NCBI RefSeq assembly: GCF_029931775.1
Contig: NC_079321.1
Span: forward strand, 75,465,524-75,529,523
DNA length: 64,000 bases
From: Euleptes europaea
Lineage: Eukaryota; Chordata; Lepidosauria; Squamata; Sphaerodactylidae
Direction of reading: 5' to 3'
The translations under genes were made by a program, and so were the position numbers. The notes beneath the pieces are model-generated. The model searched no databases and was not told the origin of the DNA. It saw only the letters and a program-made list of their open reading frames with translations. Shown here piece by piece: positions 11,961 to 22,660 of the stretch. The stretch's first letter is position 1; each line of letters starts with the position of its first letter.

Positions 11961-12389
11961 CTTACTGCAGCTAGCCAACCACCACAGTCAACTTCAGTCA
12001 CTTGTACCTGAGATTCAGCTTACTGCATGGGTTTCTGAGAGAATGAAAATCTTGTGTTGCTGTGGCGAGGGGTGTGTGTGTGTGTGTGTGTGTCTGTGTG
12101 TGTGAAATAGCCCCCCCCCCAAAAAAAAAGACTTAAAGATGAGTAAAGTGCAACTGAGATACTAGGGTGCAGAGACAGGGGGTTAATGGGACATGGAGAA
12201 AGCTGTGTAGTAGTGAATAAGTTGTAGGAATGTTACTTAGCAGTAAGTGAGACTTGTGAAGGTGCAGTTAAGGATGAGTGCTGTGTGCTGCGGTGGGGGG
12301 ATGAATTTGCAAAGACAACAGCATACATTATAGGGTACAGAGATAAGAGTAGAGAGAATGGAGAAAGATTAATAGGATTTAGAGATGCC

Positions 12390-12520
12390 TGTGTTTATTT
12401 ATGCATCTATCACACTGCTTGCATTGATGCTTTTCTCCCTAAATGCAAAGACATACGGTGGAGTTCATCTTAGTTTTCATAGCTTATTACAAAGAGCCAG
12501 CATGGTGATGTGGTTAAGGC
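12390..12520 (+). repeat. Copy 2 of the local duplication, truncated SINE head
   Basis: It matches 11627-11760 and ends within the SINE head (GAGCCAGCATGGTGATGTGG), after which the two copies diverge completely. Confidence 0.6.
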
Positions 12521-13479
12521 TAGCAGGGAGAAGTGGGGTCAAAGGAACACACCAATAATTTTCACTAAATCTTTTATGCCATTACAGAGAGATGGCCCTC
12601 TTGAGTTTGTAAAAGTTACATTCACTGAGTTAAGCTGTTTGTCACCTGTTTGTCTGGCACTTAAAACAAACAAACCTTTCATAAAATAATTCTATGGAAT
12701 GTAAGAGGGACTTCAGTATGGAGGCCAATATTCAAGAAACGTTTAATTGGAAGGTCACCCAAAACATCCCCAGGTTTCTTTTCTATAATATACGTTACCA
12801 TTAACCTCCTTTGAAGACCTACCTTAACTTCTCAGCTGCATATTAATGTATACAGTAAAATTTCACTTCAATAGATTTGCTTAGGCTGTCAAATTCACTA
12901 AAAATGCCTTTCAACATAACCCCTTCTGCAGCAAATGAAATGTAATGTTTCTGAGTTATAGAAGTATCTAGGCACAACACATTCCACCCTGTAATTTTGA
13001 AAACTAAAACTGTACAGAGTTGGCAAATGCTCAGAAGCAGAGATTCTTTAGGTGGTGAAGTGGATCACCAGATTGCCATTAGAGGATGATTCAGAACAAA
13101 GGGAATATTTGCCTTTGGTAAAGTAGCACTTGAATATTGGTCTTGTCTTAAAATGCTGTTGTTCTGTAGCCAAGATTCTTTATAATCTCCGGTACTTATA
13201 GTTAAGGGAATAGTATGGTAGGTGTTACCTATCAGCAGACTGGTTCCCAGCTGTTTTAACGGTTACAATTCTATTCTAGAACTGCTAGTTTTTGGTAAAA
13301 CTTTCAGATATGCTATACTGGCATGAGGATAGTTATTTATTTATCTAATAGTGAAGTCTGGCCCTCATCTGTGAATATCTAAATTCATGGATTCGGGCCA
13401 CAGTGGCACCAAATAGATTTTCCTAGAAACTTGGCGTTTGCAGAAAAATTTGAAATCTTAAAAAATACATTGGGGATTT

Positions 13480-13900
13480 CAAAGCCCGCCCCCCCATAAG
13501 AGTATCTTCATATATACACACACAATGCACATACCACTTCCTCCATGCGTTTTGGTGATGGGGTGGCAGCAGCGACGGGGGAAGAAGCTGTGGCAATCCC
13601 GGCGGCAAGCCCGAAAGTCACTTCTGGCCCGGCTGTGTTGGTGGTGATGGGAGGGTGGTGGATGGGAGCCGTGGAATCCCCAGTGAAAGTAGTGGAGATG
13701 GTAAAGGGAGAAGCTGCCGCAGGCCCAGCAGCAAGGCTGGGAGGCATGCCTGGCACGGCTGCATTGTTGGTGATTGGTGGGGGGCAGAAACTGCCCCAGT
13801 GCTAGCAGCATTGCTATTGTGTGTGTGGGTAGCCAGGAGCCACAGTGAGCCCAGCAGCATTGCTGTTGGGGGGGGGCAGAAAGCTCAGAGAGGGGAGAGA
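13480..13900. repeat. GC-rich, internally repetitive block
   Basis: The stretch is rich in CAGCAGCAT, GGTGGTGATGGG and GGGGGGCAGAAA-like repeats. Open frames run on both strands without any recognisable domain. It resembles the GC-rich middle of a non-autonomous element more than a gene. Confidence 0.35.
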
Positions 13901-14013
13901 TACCCCCACAAGTTTCACTGGTCCCCATCTGTTTTAATAGCCGTCTTGGTGGGTCTGATAAGGGCAGAAAGGTATATATTTTGGGGGGGGAAATTACCCT
14001 TGGGGGAGAGAGG

Positions 14014-14231
14014 GGAGGGGCTGTGGCTCAGTGGTAGAGCATCTGCTGGCATGCAGAAGGTCCCAGGTTTAATCCCCGGCATCTCCAGTTAAAGGGACTA
14101 GGCAAGTAGATGATGTGAAAGACCTCTTCCTGAGACCCTGGAGAACCACTGCCGGTCTCAGTAGGCAATACTGACTTTGATGGACCAAGGGTCTGATTCA
14201 GTATAAGGCAGCTTCATGTGTTCATGTGAGA
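14014..14231 (+). mobile_element. tRNA-derived SINE (GGCTGTGGCTCAGTGGTAGA head)
   Basis: The head is a tRNA-like GGGGCTGTGGCTCAGTGGTA with B box (GGTTTAATCCCC). The body includes CCTGAGACCCTGGAGA and the end is AAGGCAGCTTCATGTGTTCA. The same family occurs at 15132/16741, 15503, 15714 and 18866. Confidence 0.9.
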
Positions 14232-15131
14232 GGCAGAAGAAAAAATGGAGGCAAAAAGTAATACCGTCATATGCATGTATGTTGCTGAAATCACTTCCTA
14301 TTAGTTACTCTAGGGTTAGAGTAGTACTTTGATAGTCCTTATTTTTCTTTCAGCTTCCAGTGAAAGTCAGACATCATATGCATTCAGCAAGCAGTGCACA
14401 AGAGGAATGAGTCATCAGTGGGAAACTAGTCACTCTGCTCTAATTGGATTCGTTTAATGATGGCCTCTTAATTTTGCAACATGTTTCAAGAAGAGCTATA
14501 AAGAGGAAAGGAAGGTAAGATTTTTACTTTGAGGTAGTTCTGGTATGTATGTATCAATCAGTTCAAGTACAGTGAGTTGGATTTCACATATGCATTACAA
14601 CTGATTCTGTGAAACCAATGCATTGAAACAATGACTCTTGTGCAAGGAAACTCACTGTCCTGCCTGTTGCACTTCTGTGCTTGAGGATGTCTCTTCTCCC
14701 CCCCCCCCAAAAAAAAACAAAAAAACGTGTGCCTCTGCATAAATGTGCCAAAGAAAATTCTTTGAATCACTCAGTCAGCTATAATAATCTTCTCCCACAG
14801 CATTTTTGGGACATTTTGGAGTATAAAGGACCACAGAGGAACACACCAACCAAAGTTAGTATTGGGAGGGCAGTGGGGGAGAACACTTTCCTGAGAAGCA
14901 GAATATCTGCTTTCCCGAGAAGGGATCGTTCTTCATCTGAATTGGTGCCACTCCTGAAGATCAAAGTATCAGATTTGTGAGCCAGGACAGAGAATGAGCA
15001 CTCTAGGGAAGATCTACCTATATTATTGTTACACAGTCATCAGAATGACATTTTTAGAAGAGTGAAAATGGCAATGGGAAATTTAATTATTTAAATTAAA
15101 TCTTGGTTAGTTGGATTTAATTTATTAATTA

Positions 15132-15158
15132 GGGTGGGGAAGTGACTTAGTTGTAGAG
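15132..15158 (+). mobile_element. Left piece of a SINE split by the hAT element
   Basis: The short head (GGGGAAGTGACTTAGTTGTAGAG) belongs to the SINE whose remainder resumes at 16741. The last eight bases TTGTAGAG are duplicated on the far side of the hAT element. Confidence 0.8.
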
Positions 15159-15502
15159 CAGGGGTCCTCAAACTTTTTAAACAGGGGGCCAGTTCACTGT
15201 CCCTCAAACACTCTTGGGGGCCGGACTATAGTTTGAAAAAAAATGAACAAATTCCTATTCACACTGCACATATTTTATTTGCAGTGCACAAAAAATAAGA
15301 GAAACAATGCAATATCTAAAATGAAGAACGATTGTAATCAACATAAACTTATAATATTTCAATGGGAAGTATGGGCCTGCTTTTGGCTAATGAGATTGTG
15401 GCTGTGGCTAATGGGAGTCGGCGCGGCTCTCCTGTCATCGCGGCTTGTCTCTCTTCCCTCCCGTGGGTAGGAAGCTGGGAGGAAGTGACAGGTCGTCACT
15501 TC

Positions 15503-15713
15503 ATATGAACACATAAAGCTGCCTTATATTGAATCAGACCCTTGGTCCATCAAAGTCAGTATTGTCTACTCAGACCGGCAGCGGCTCTCCAGGGTCTCAG
15601 GCAGAGGTCTTTCACATCATCTACTTGCCTGGTCCCTTTAATGGGAGATGCCGGGGATTGAACCGGCACGCCAAGCAGATGCTCTACCACTGAGCCACAG
15701 CCTCTCCCCTCTA
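15503..15713 (-). mobile_element. tRNA-derived SINE inside the hAT element
   Basis: This is the reverse complement of the SINE family at 14014. It begins ATGAACACATAAAGCTGCCT and ends with the tRNA-like head read backwards (CTACCACTGAGCCACAGCCT). It is younger than the hAT copy it sits in. Confidence 0.85.
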
Positions 15714-16015
15714 ATACATGAACACATGAAGCTGCCTCATACTGAATTGGACCCTCGGTCCATCAAAGTCGGTATTGTCTACTCAGACCAGCAGCGGCTC
15801 TCCAGGGTCTCAGGCAGAGAGGTCTTTCACATCACCTACTTGGGACCTGCTGCATGCCAAGCAGATGCTCGACCACTGAGCCATGATCTCAGGCTGAGGT
15901 CTTTCACATCACCTACTTGCCTGGTCCCTTTAATTGGAGATGCTGGGAATTGAACCTCGGACCTTCCGCATGCTGAACAGATGCTCCAGCACTGAGTCAG
16001 GGCCCCTCCCCTGAT
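15714..16015 (-). mobile_element. tRNA-derived SINE with internal duplication, inside the hAT element
   Basis: A second antisense SINE copy lies next to the first. The middle part (GGTCTTTCACATCACCTACT and the tRNA-like head) appears twice, at about 15828-15885 and 15898-16000. This suggests either an internal duplication or a SINE-in-SINE insertion. Confidence 0.75.
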
Positions 16016-16019
16016 CTCT

Positions 16020-16655
16020 GTCGTCTGGACATCAGCTGTAATCCCAAGATATCTCACGGCCGCACCTGGAGGGTGGCAACCCTATTTTAAACCCCCCCAT
16101 TGCACACAAAGAGCCTCGCCTGATCCCCCCCAGGAATCCCCCCTCCCTCCCTCTGCCCCCTTCTCACCGAAGTGCCCCCCGCAGTGCTGGCACTGTTCGC
16201 CCACCCAGCCGGGCTGGCACTGGCCGGTGCCGGACTGGCAGCGCCCTCCGTTGGCGCAGGGCTTGTCACACTCCTTCGCCTCCGTCGAGGCAGCCACCAG
16301 AGCCAGCAGGAGGGCGAGGGCGCCCAGCAGGAGCGGGAAGGCGGCGGCCATGATCGCCGCCGTGCTGCCCGTCATTCGCTGCCGCCTCCGGCAGCGTCGC
16401 TCCATCACCTCAGCTCAGGCGGCGGCTGCTGTGAGAGGCTTGGCAGTCAGTCTGCTGCGGCTGGCACACGGACAGTGGCCAGCGAGAGCTCCCGCTGTGA
16501 TGCAGCCTCCCGGGAGCTATGGTGGCTGGGCGAGCTCATCCCCTCCCGCGCTAAGCTTTGCTTTCTTTCCCCCCCACAAAGGGGGGGGGAGAAAAGGTCA
16601 TCGCTCCACCCCAGCGCGTCCCTCGGGGATCAACACACTTCCTCCCACCATTACC
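16020..16655 (-). pseudogene. ATRN: Captured exon 1 and promoter region of attractin (ATRN), within hAT element
   Basis: On the minus strand from about 16408 the frame reads a hydrophobic signal-peptide-like segment (MAAAFPLLLGALALLLALVA) followed by the first EGF-like motif of attractin (KECDKPCANGGRCQSGTGQC, then PGWVGEQCQHCGGHF). Vertebrate attractin has the same run, ECDRPCVNGGRC...GWVGEQCQHCGG. A few residues are missing between GQC and PGWVG. After CACTTCG a splice-donor-like GTGAGAAGG follows (exon end about 16168), as expected if genomic exon 1 with flanking intron and upstream CpG-rich promoter DNA was copied. The block lies wholly between hAT termini, so it is a transduplicated fragment and not the ATRN locus. 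ATRNL1 is a poorer match at the EGF motif. Confidence 0.8.
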
Positions 16656-16740
16656 TTGTGACTGCAATTTTTTAAAGGGGCCGGGTTCAGGACCCTGACG
16701 GGCCGTATCCGGCCCGCGGGCCGTAGTTTGAGGACCCCTG

Positions 16741-16857
16741 TTGTAGAGCATCTGCTTTGAAGGCAGAACCTGGAGAGCTGTTGCCAATCAGTAGACAATA
16801 CTGACCTTGATAGATCAATGGTCTGACTCAGTATAAGGCAGCTTCATGTATTCATGT
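16741..16857 (+). mobile_element. Right piece of the SINE split by the hAT element
   Basis: It starts with the duplicated TTGTAGAG, continues CATCTGCTTTGAAGGCAGAA and ends AAGGCAGCTTCATGTATTCA. It completes the SINE begun at 15132. Confidence 0.8.
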
Positions 16858-17404
16858 TTGTTAGAAGGAAAGTATAAGTCGTCATAGCAGCAGCATATAA
16901 AAATATTACAGAATAAAATCAATAACATGGTCTTTTGAGGATAGCACATCATCTCTTTAAAAGTCCATCCACATTTTTATTATTGGGATTCCTAGAGGGT
17001 TGTCTCATTTGGTGGATGGCTAGAACCTAACTTGCCCTAATGACTGCCAAGTTTTATGTGCAGATGTTCCACAAGATCCCAGCTTTTCCCTTTATATCAG
17101 ATTATAATAAAGCAAGTAAATATTGGGCTGTTTTGAATGAGATATGTTTGCATATGGAGAGTCTCACTAAACGGATAATCTTGACTGATTATTGAATTTG
17201 TCACATCAGATGTTGGGTAATTGGCATTAAATTCAAAGTTTACCCAACCAGCTGATAAACCTTGCTTGTTTTTTCCAAAGATACACATCAGAAAATTATC
17301 TGTAATAAACAGAAATTCAGTGTTTCCCTATGGCAAGTTTTGTGATGTTTTTAACTTCCTTAACTGGGGAGGGACAAAATTAAAACCTGGTTTTTATTAT
17401 AATA

Positions 17405-17865
17405 CAGTAAAAACGTTGTTATCTGGCACTTGATTATCCAGAAGGCTTGGTTAATTGGCATAGCTCAGAGGGCAAGCTTCAGCCACTATACTTCTGCATC
17501 TTTCGATGTGTACACGCCCCTCTCCTTTTCCAGTTGACCACTTTAATGCCTCTGGCCATTGCTGTTACAACAGCCACTGCTGCTAGCTGATATCATCCTC
17601 AGGTGCCGCCTTTCCTCTCAGTCTGCCTTGAGCTTTTAGGAGCCAGCTCTGCCTGCTGCATAGGATGGCTCCATGACTCGGGAAGGGTCCCAGGCATGTT
17701 GGCTCTTACCATGGTATTTTCAGTGGGGTTAGGGCGGGGTTAAGGTGCTACAGATCCCTCTGGGTTGTGTCTGGGTCAGAGCAATAACCTTTGCATATCT
17801 GGGGTATTTTGATAGCTAGCAGCCACCATTTCCCATGAGTGCTGGATAAGAAAGCTTTTACTCTG
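17405..17865. mobile_element. Tigger/pogo-like non-autonomous DNA transposon
   Basis: The left end CAGTAAAAACGTTGTTATCT and the right end (CTTATCCAGCAC and TTACTCTG read on opposite strands) are imperfect inverted repeats of about 27 bp. Both carry the TATCTGGCAC motif common in Tigger-type ends, and TA precedes the left end. No coding capacity is seen. Confidence 0.6.
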
Positions 17866-18865
17866 TTCTTTGTTTGAATGATTCAAGTAAAACTGCAATG
17901 TAAATTAATATCAGATAGTAGCATGTTAAAAGGGACTTGACCCATTAGTTTAATATTAGAACCAGAATCCTGGTTTCCCCCCAGTTTCTTCCAAGTACAG
18001 CACCGTCAGATGGTTCAGAATAGCAGTAAAGATTCTGCCATAATCATTCCTTCATTGACACAAAGTGAAAAACCACAGTACTTGCTCACTTCAACTCTGA
18101 TCTGAGTAGGCATAAACTAATAATGTAGTAACTAACCTTCTCATTAAAAAGAACACACACCAATATTTGTGTTTTCTGTTCTCTTTCCAGCTCATTACAG
18201 TAGCATGTTTGACATGTTATTATAATCATACCTCAAAATAAATGTAAAATAGCAAGAGTTGGATCCACCAGAGTGTTTCTGTGGACAGGATTTCCTATAG
18301 TAGAGCATGCCTTCCTTGCCCTCCTGCTAAAGCTCAAAATGTTCCCCAAATGCTGCTGCTTGGGGATGGGATGCCAAGAAGAGCATTTCAGGGGGCAAGT
18401 GGGGCTGCAGTGGGAAGGGGGAGATGAGAAAGTCACCCTGAACAGGCAGAAATCCTTCAGTCTGTGGAAATGCTTCACTGGATTCAAGCCTTACTGTTGC
18501 CACTGAAAAGCATATGCATCTTTTAGGGGATTTTACTATTGCTGAACATTGCAGGATTCCAGGTTGGATTATTCTGCTCATAAAACACATATTTAAGAAA
18601 TGTCAGTTTTAAGAAATATAGTTAATTTTCCCTGATCCTTACTTGAGCTCTGTAATAATGTAGGGAAAAACAAGGGCTCTGTCTGTAGAATGAAAGTAAA
18701 GCTGAACTTGCTCTAAGCTTCTATTGGATTTAACTTGATATAGCTGCTCCTAAATACGGTCTTAAAGGCAAGAAGTTAATGAAGCAAACATTTGCTAGAG
18801 CAATGTAGTATAAAAAAGGTAATTGTAGCTTTGTGAAGTGTGGTGCTGATGCAGTGATCTGGGAG

Positions 18866-19055
18866 AGGCTGTGGCTCAGTGGTAAAGCATCTGCTTGGCA
18901 TGCAGAAGGTCCCAGGTTCAATCCTTGGCATCTCCAGTTAAGAGGATAAGACAGTACGTGATGTGAAAGATGTCTGCCTGAGACCCTGGAGAGCCAGTGC
19001 TAGTCTATGGACCAAGGGTCTGATTCAGTGTGAGGTAGTTGCATGTGTTCATACC
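18866..19055 (+). mobile_element. tRNA-derived SINE
   Basis: Same family as 14014, with head GAGGCTGTGGCTCAGTGGTA, B box GGTTCAATCCT, and end TAGTTGCATGTGTTCAT. It lies about 500 bp upstream of the RNF146 coding exon. Confidence 0.85.
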
Positions 19056-19557
19056 ATGGTCAACGTTTAAAGGATGCTCTATACTGTGAGAAATTGGGAA
19101 GATTTAAATCTTGAATTTATGACATCTAAAAGTCCTGGGGTGCTAGTGGCAATCAGATAACAAAGTAGGTCTGGAAGAGAACTACACCTTTACATCAGGA
19201 TACTGTCGTATAATGCAGTCTTTCTCTAGTGTAGTATTAGGAATACTTAATTATTTTAATCACATTACACATTGTCTTCTGTTTGTTCAGTTTGCAAATC
19301 TTTTATAGACAAGCACAAACTCAAATTTGCTGTACTTCCTGGTTTAGATTCGAAAGTGGCTTGTAGAGTTAACATTACCTGATTAGCCATAAGAGGGTTT
19401 GTGAACAAATTTGAGATTCACATATCTCTAACCCATTGTGTCCTGACTGCTTATGTACTTTTTAAGTTTTAAAAAGAGTTTTAAAAACTATTGGAATTGG
19501 AAAGAACTAGGTAACTCTGTCATGCAAAACTATATGTGCCTTTTGATAATTTCTAGG

Positions 19558-20607
19558 ATGGCCGGTTGTGGTGAAATCGATCATTCGATCAACATGCTTC
19601 CCACAAACAGGAAGACAAATGAGCCATGTTCCAGCTCGGCACCATCTCTTATGGTCCCTGAATGTGCTATCTGTCTGCAAACATGTGTCCATCCTGTGAG
19701 TCTGCCTTGTAAACATGTCTTCTGCTATCTGTGTGTGAAAGGAGCTTCCTGGCTTGGAAAGCGATGTGCACTCTGTCGGCAGGAGATCCCGGAGGACTTC
19801 CTTGATAAACCAACCTTACTATCACCTGAGGAACTCAAAGCAGCAAGTAGAGGCAATGGGGAATATGCTTGGTACTATGAAGGCAGAAATGGCTGGTGGC
19901 AATATGATGAACGTACCAGTAGGGAGCTGGAAGATGCTTTTTCTAAAGGTAAAAAGAGCACTGAAATGTTAATTGCTGGGTTCTTGTATGTGGCAGATCT
20001 TGAGAACATGGTTCAGTATAGGAGAAATGAACATGGACGTCGCAGAAAAATAAAACGGGACATAATAGATATTCCAAAAAAGGGAGTGGCTGGGCTTAGG
20101 TTGGACTGTGACTCTAATGCTGTCAATCTAGCAAGAGAGAGCTCTGCTGATGGTGCAGACAGTACACCAGCTCTAGGGGCTGCTGCTGGGCAGCCTCTAG
20201 CAACTGTTTCTGTTAGACCCCTACCTTTACTAGATGGTCAGCTGACAAGTCCTGCAACGCCATCACCTGATGCAAGCATTCTAGAGAACTCTTTTGCCAA
20301 CTTACAAATAAATGGAGATAGTATGGTTGAAAGGAGCCATAGGGGAGAGGGAGAGGAAGACCATGAATCATCATCTTCTGGTAGGGTGCCAGTTCTTGAC
20401 ACCTCCACTGAGGAAACAGAATCGGATGCTAGCAGTGATAGTGAGGATGTGTCTGCCCAACTTCAGCTGCCTGTATCCTCTGCTCAGCAGAGACATCTGA
20501 ATGCAAATCAGCCAGCCTTGGATAGACCAGTGGCAGGGAATGGGGTGGGAAACACCAGTGTGAGATCTAGAAGGCCTGATGGACAGTGCACAGTAACTGA
20601 GGTTTAA
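19558..20607 (+). CDS. RNF146: E3 ubiquitin-protein ligase RNF146 (Iduna), single coding exon
   Basis: The 349-residue product is almost identical to vertebrate RNF146. It recognises poly-ADP-ribosylated proteins (for example axin marked by tankyrase) and ubiquitinates them for proteasomal decay, so it promotes Wnt signalling and acts in PAR-dependent turnover. A C3HC4 RING is complete at residues 36-73 (C36, C39, C51, H53, C56, C59, C70, C73). A WWE domain that binds iso-ADP-ribose follows at about 92-168 ([20 protein letters not shown]). The C-terminal half is acidic and Ser-rich, as in orthologues, and the end [14 protein letters not shown] is conserved. The frame is open upstream to 19453, but the acceptor ATTTCTAG|G at 19556/19557 and the conserved [14 protein letters not shown] start fix the ATG at 19558. 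Length is close to the roughly 359 residues in human. No damage is seen. Confidence 0.98.
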   Translation: MAGCGEIDHSINMLPTNRKTNEPCSSSAPSLMVPECAICLQTCVHPVSLPCKHVFCYLCVKGASWLGKRCALCRQEIPEDFLDKPTLLSPEELKAASRGNGEYAWYYEGRNGWWQYDERTSRELEDAFSKGKKSTEMLIAGFLYVADLENMVQYRRNEHGRRRKIKRDIIDIPKKGVAGLRLDCDSNAVNLARESSADGADSTPALGAAAGQPLATVSVRPLPLLDGQLTSPATPSPDASILENSFANLQINGDSMVERSHRGEGEEDHESSSSGRVPVLDTSTEETESDASSDSEDVSAQLQLPVSSAQQRHLNANQPALDRPVAGNGVGNTSVRSRRPDGQCTVTEV

Positions 20608-21300
20608 ATCTAGAGCCATGTTTTGAAAACTCAAGTCTTGTACCTGTATAATTTGTCTGTATTGACATTGCACTCCAGTCTAGCGGCGTGTTTTAAAGTG
20701 TTTGGGGGTGGGTGGCTGGGAAAAAGGAAAAAGCAAAATTGGGCCTCTAACTTCAAAGGCAATCTCTTAACATGTCTTGGCTGGAAGACTTTCAATGTTT
20801 AAAAAAAACTGGGGGGGTGTTAATGGTTTGACAGCTACTTAGCAATACCCAGTTTTGTTTTTGTAAATGTCTTTCATGTTTTATTTTGTAGTATATTTCC
20901 TCTCCCCCAGTGAAATCCTATCCTCTTTTGACCAATGTATATTCACTGTAAAACTTGGAGCTGTCATCATTCTCTGTTGCATTAAGTAACTTTACTATCT
21001 GCATGGATCAATGTATGGGAGGAACATTAAAACTGGAAATGGATAAGAGTTTGGGTATGAGCAGGATTCTTAATTTTATGTGAGAAAATAGGTGTGACTT
21101 CTGAAGTTCAGATATTTTACTAAAACAAAGAGCAATCATCCTGAACAAAATGTAAAAATTCTGTTGCAGAGTTTTACTTGTAAACACTTCATGGTGTCTT
21201 CATTGGCTCTTCTGTCTAGTCCCTGTAGCTTGTTTGAGTCTCTTGATCTGTTTTGTTTTTGTTACAAAATTTATAATTTAATAAACTACATTTTATCAAC
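20608..21300 (+). other. RNF146: RNF146 3' UTR
   Basis: About 690 bp of AT-rich sequence with no coding potential follows the stop and ends just after a canonical poly(A) signal. The TGTATAATTTGT and ATTTTAT-type runs are typical 3' UTR content. Longer isoforms are possible. Confidence 0.6.
21280..21285 (+). terminator. RNF146: RNF146 poly(A) signal
   Basis: AATAAA lies 673 bp after the stop in a T-rich context (TTTATAATTTAATAAACTAC), with cleavage expected 10-30 bp downstream. Confidence 0.6.
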
Positions 21301-22660
21301 AATCTGAGCACTGTTTCCATATAGAACCTTGAAGAGGAAATTTGCAAAGGAGGCACAGACCATTTTCCAGATGTGATTGGTCCTACTTTTCACATTGGGT
21401 AACCCAATTGCATTAACATTTATATATTTTTGTGCTTCTAACCTGGCCAAGCCGGGCTCAGGGCTGGGGACTACATTAAAATTTACAAATATAACAATAA
21501 AACATATAACCATTACTCAATTATTAAAATGATGGTCACCATATATATATATACAGTGCCAACTGCAGCAAAAGATGTCAAACCCATGACAAACCAGCTC
21601 GAAACCGGTTCAGCTATCCACCCCCAGTAAATCAGTTGTAAAATAAAAGGGGGTGGGGAGGCCAGTATTGATCTTACCTGAGGCTGTCCTCCGTTATAGG
21701 CCTGGTGGAATAGCTGTGTCTTACAGGCCCTGCGGAACTCTTTCAGGTCCCACAGTGCCCTGTTGTTCCTAGGCAGAGTATTCTACCATGCCAGAGCCAG
21801 GGCCAAAAAGGCACTCGCCCTAGTTGAGGACAGCTGCACACTCCTAGGGCCACCAATCAGTTATTCTCAGCAGAACAGTTATTATAATAGCCACACCTTG
21901 AGTCCAAGATGTTCAGACACCACAGCTATGCAGAAAATACTTTGCTTGAAAAGAGGTCTGCTGTGGTACTTTAAAATTCATTCATGCTGCTACTTCTCTT
22001 ACCATGTCTATTCTGATAACAATCAGTCTTCAGTGAAAATAGAAAGCAGCCGTTGACAAACTTCACAACAACTGTAGGTGAAGTAAAATAGGCATGTATG
22101 CATCAATGATATGTGGCACTATTTACAAGGTGACTTGTGAAGTAGCTCTTGGTTCCAAAATCAGAGCAGCAGCTGTCTTATTGTATTAACAATGAAGAGA
22201 TTCCTACAATTTATCTAGCACTAAATAGTAATAGCTTCTCTGTAGGTTTTAATATTCAGCAAGTGTATTAGACAACATTCATTTTGAGTCAAGTAGATTA
22301 GTTTAATAAGGGAAGCTAAAAAACACAATTCTGGTCTCTCCCAATTGTCAGATGAGGTTTGGAAAGATACAGGTAACAGTCATCTTCATCACAGATGTAG
22401 CTGTTAAATTAGTTCTACCGATGTCACCAACCAGATCTAACTGCCCAAAACTGAGGGCCATGGGGTGGGGGTTAATCTATCCCCAGCACAAGACACATGT
22501 GGCTAATTCAGTATCAACTAGTTCATTTGCTGGGTACTTTTTATACAACAATAATTATTGTTGACTTCAAGTATTTAATCCTGTGGTTATTGAAAATGAA
22601 GGAATGATACACATTTTTGATTTAAAAAAAATAGCTTTAGCTAACACTAAGCAAATTTAT
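21301..22660. other. Gap between convergent RNF146 and ECHDC1
   Basis: No gene is seen. A short AT microsatellite lies at 21541-21553. A repeat of unknown class spans about 21590-21860 (GCCTGGTGGAATAGCTGTGT, GGCCCTGCGGAACTC). The remainder is plain AT-rich sequence. The two genes are transcribed towards each other here. Confidence 0.55.
21590..21860 (-). repeat. Unclassified interspersed repeat, LINE-like
   Basis: The segment AGGCCTGGTGGAATAGCTGT, then CTTACAGGCCCTGCGGAACT, then AGAGCCAGGGCCAAAAAGGC is a common sauropsid repeat in form, probably antisense. No coding remnant was followed. Confidence 0.35.

Larger units (their letters stand above)
15159..16740. mobile_element. Non-autonomous hAT transposon carrying captured gene sequence and nested SINEs
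   Basis: The ends are exact inverted repeats: CAGGGGTCCTCAAACT at the left and AGTTTGAGGACCCCTG at the right. They are flanked by an 8-bp duplication TTGTAGAG (15151-15158 and 16741-16748), the hAT hallmark. The left 340 bp is AT-rich transposon sequence, and the right 60-70 bp contains GGCCCGCGGGCCGTAGTTTG. Two SINEs have inserted near the middle, and about 16020-16650 is a CpG-rich segment that matches the first exon of attractin. No transposase is encoded, so it moved with help from an autonomous relative. Confidence 0.9.
3455..19556 (+). other. RNF146: RNF146 5' intron
   Basis: This 16.1 kb interval lies between the predicted leader donor and the coding-exon acceptor (TTTTGATAATTTCTAG). 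It is largely interspersed repeats, listed separately. The stretches 4446-5150, 5250-6130, 6967-7330, 10170-11620, 12520-13480, 14232-15130, 16858-17400, 17866-18868 and 19056-19556 show no gene, RNA gene or repeat I could name. Confidence 0.5.

Noticed and set aside
13479-13928. 149-codon minus-strand Pro/Ser/His-rich frame
   Set aside because: The region is low-complexity and repetitive with open frames on both strands, and no homology is recognised.
14014-14090. tRNA gene
   Set aside because: The tRNA-like head is part of a SINE repeated several times in the window, with a non-tRNA body and no closing acceptor stem.
16082-16408. A real resident secreted-protein gene
   Set aside because: The frame is confined between hAT ends, has one exon with a donor and no partner exons, and matches attractin exon 1.
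19453-19557. Upstream in-frame ATG extending RNF146 by 35 codons
   Set aside because: A clear acceptor lies between, and the conserved vertebrate N-terminus starts at 19558. The upstream part is intron.
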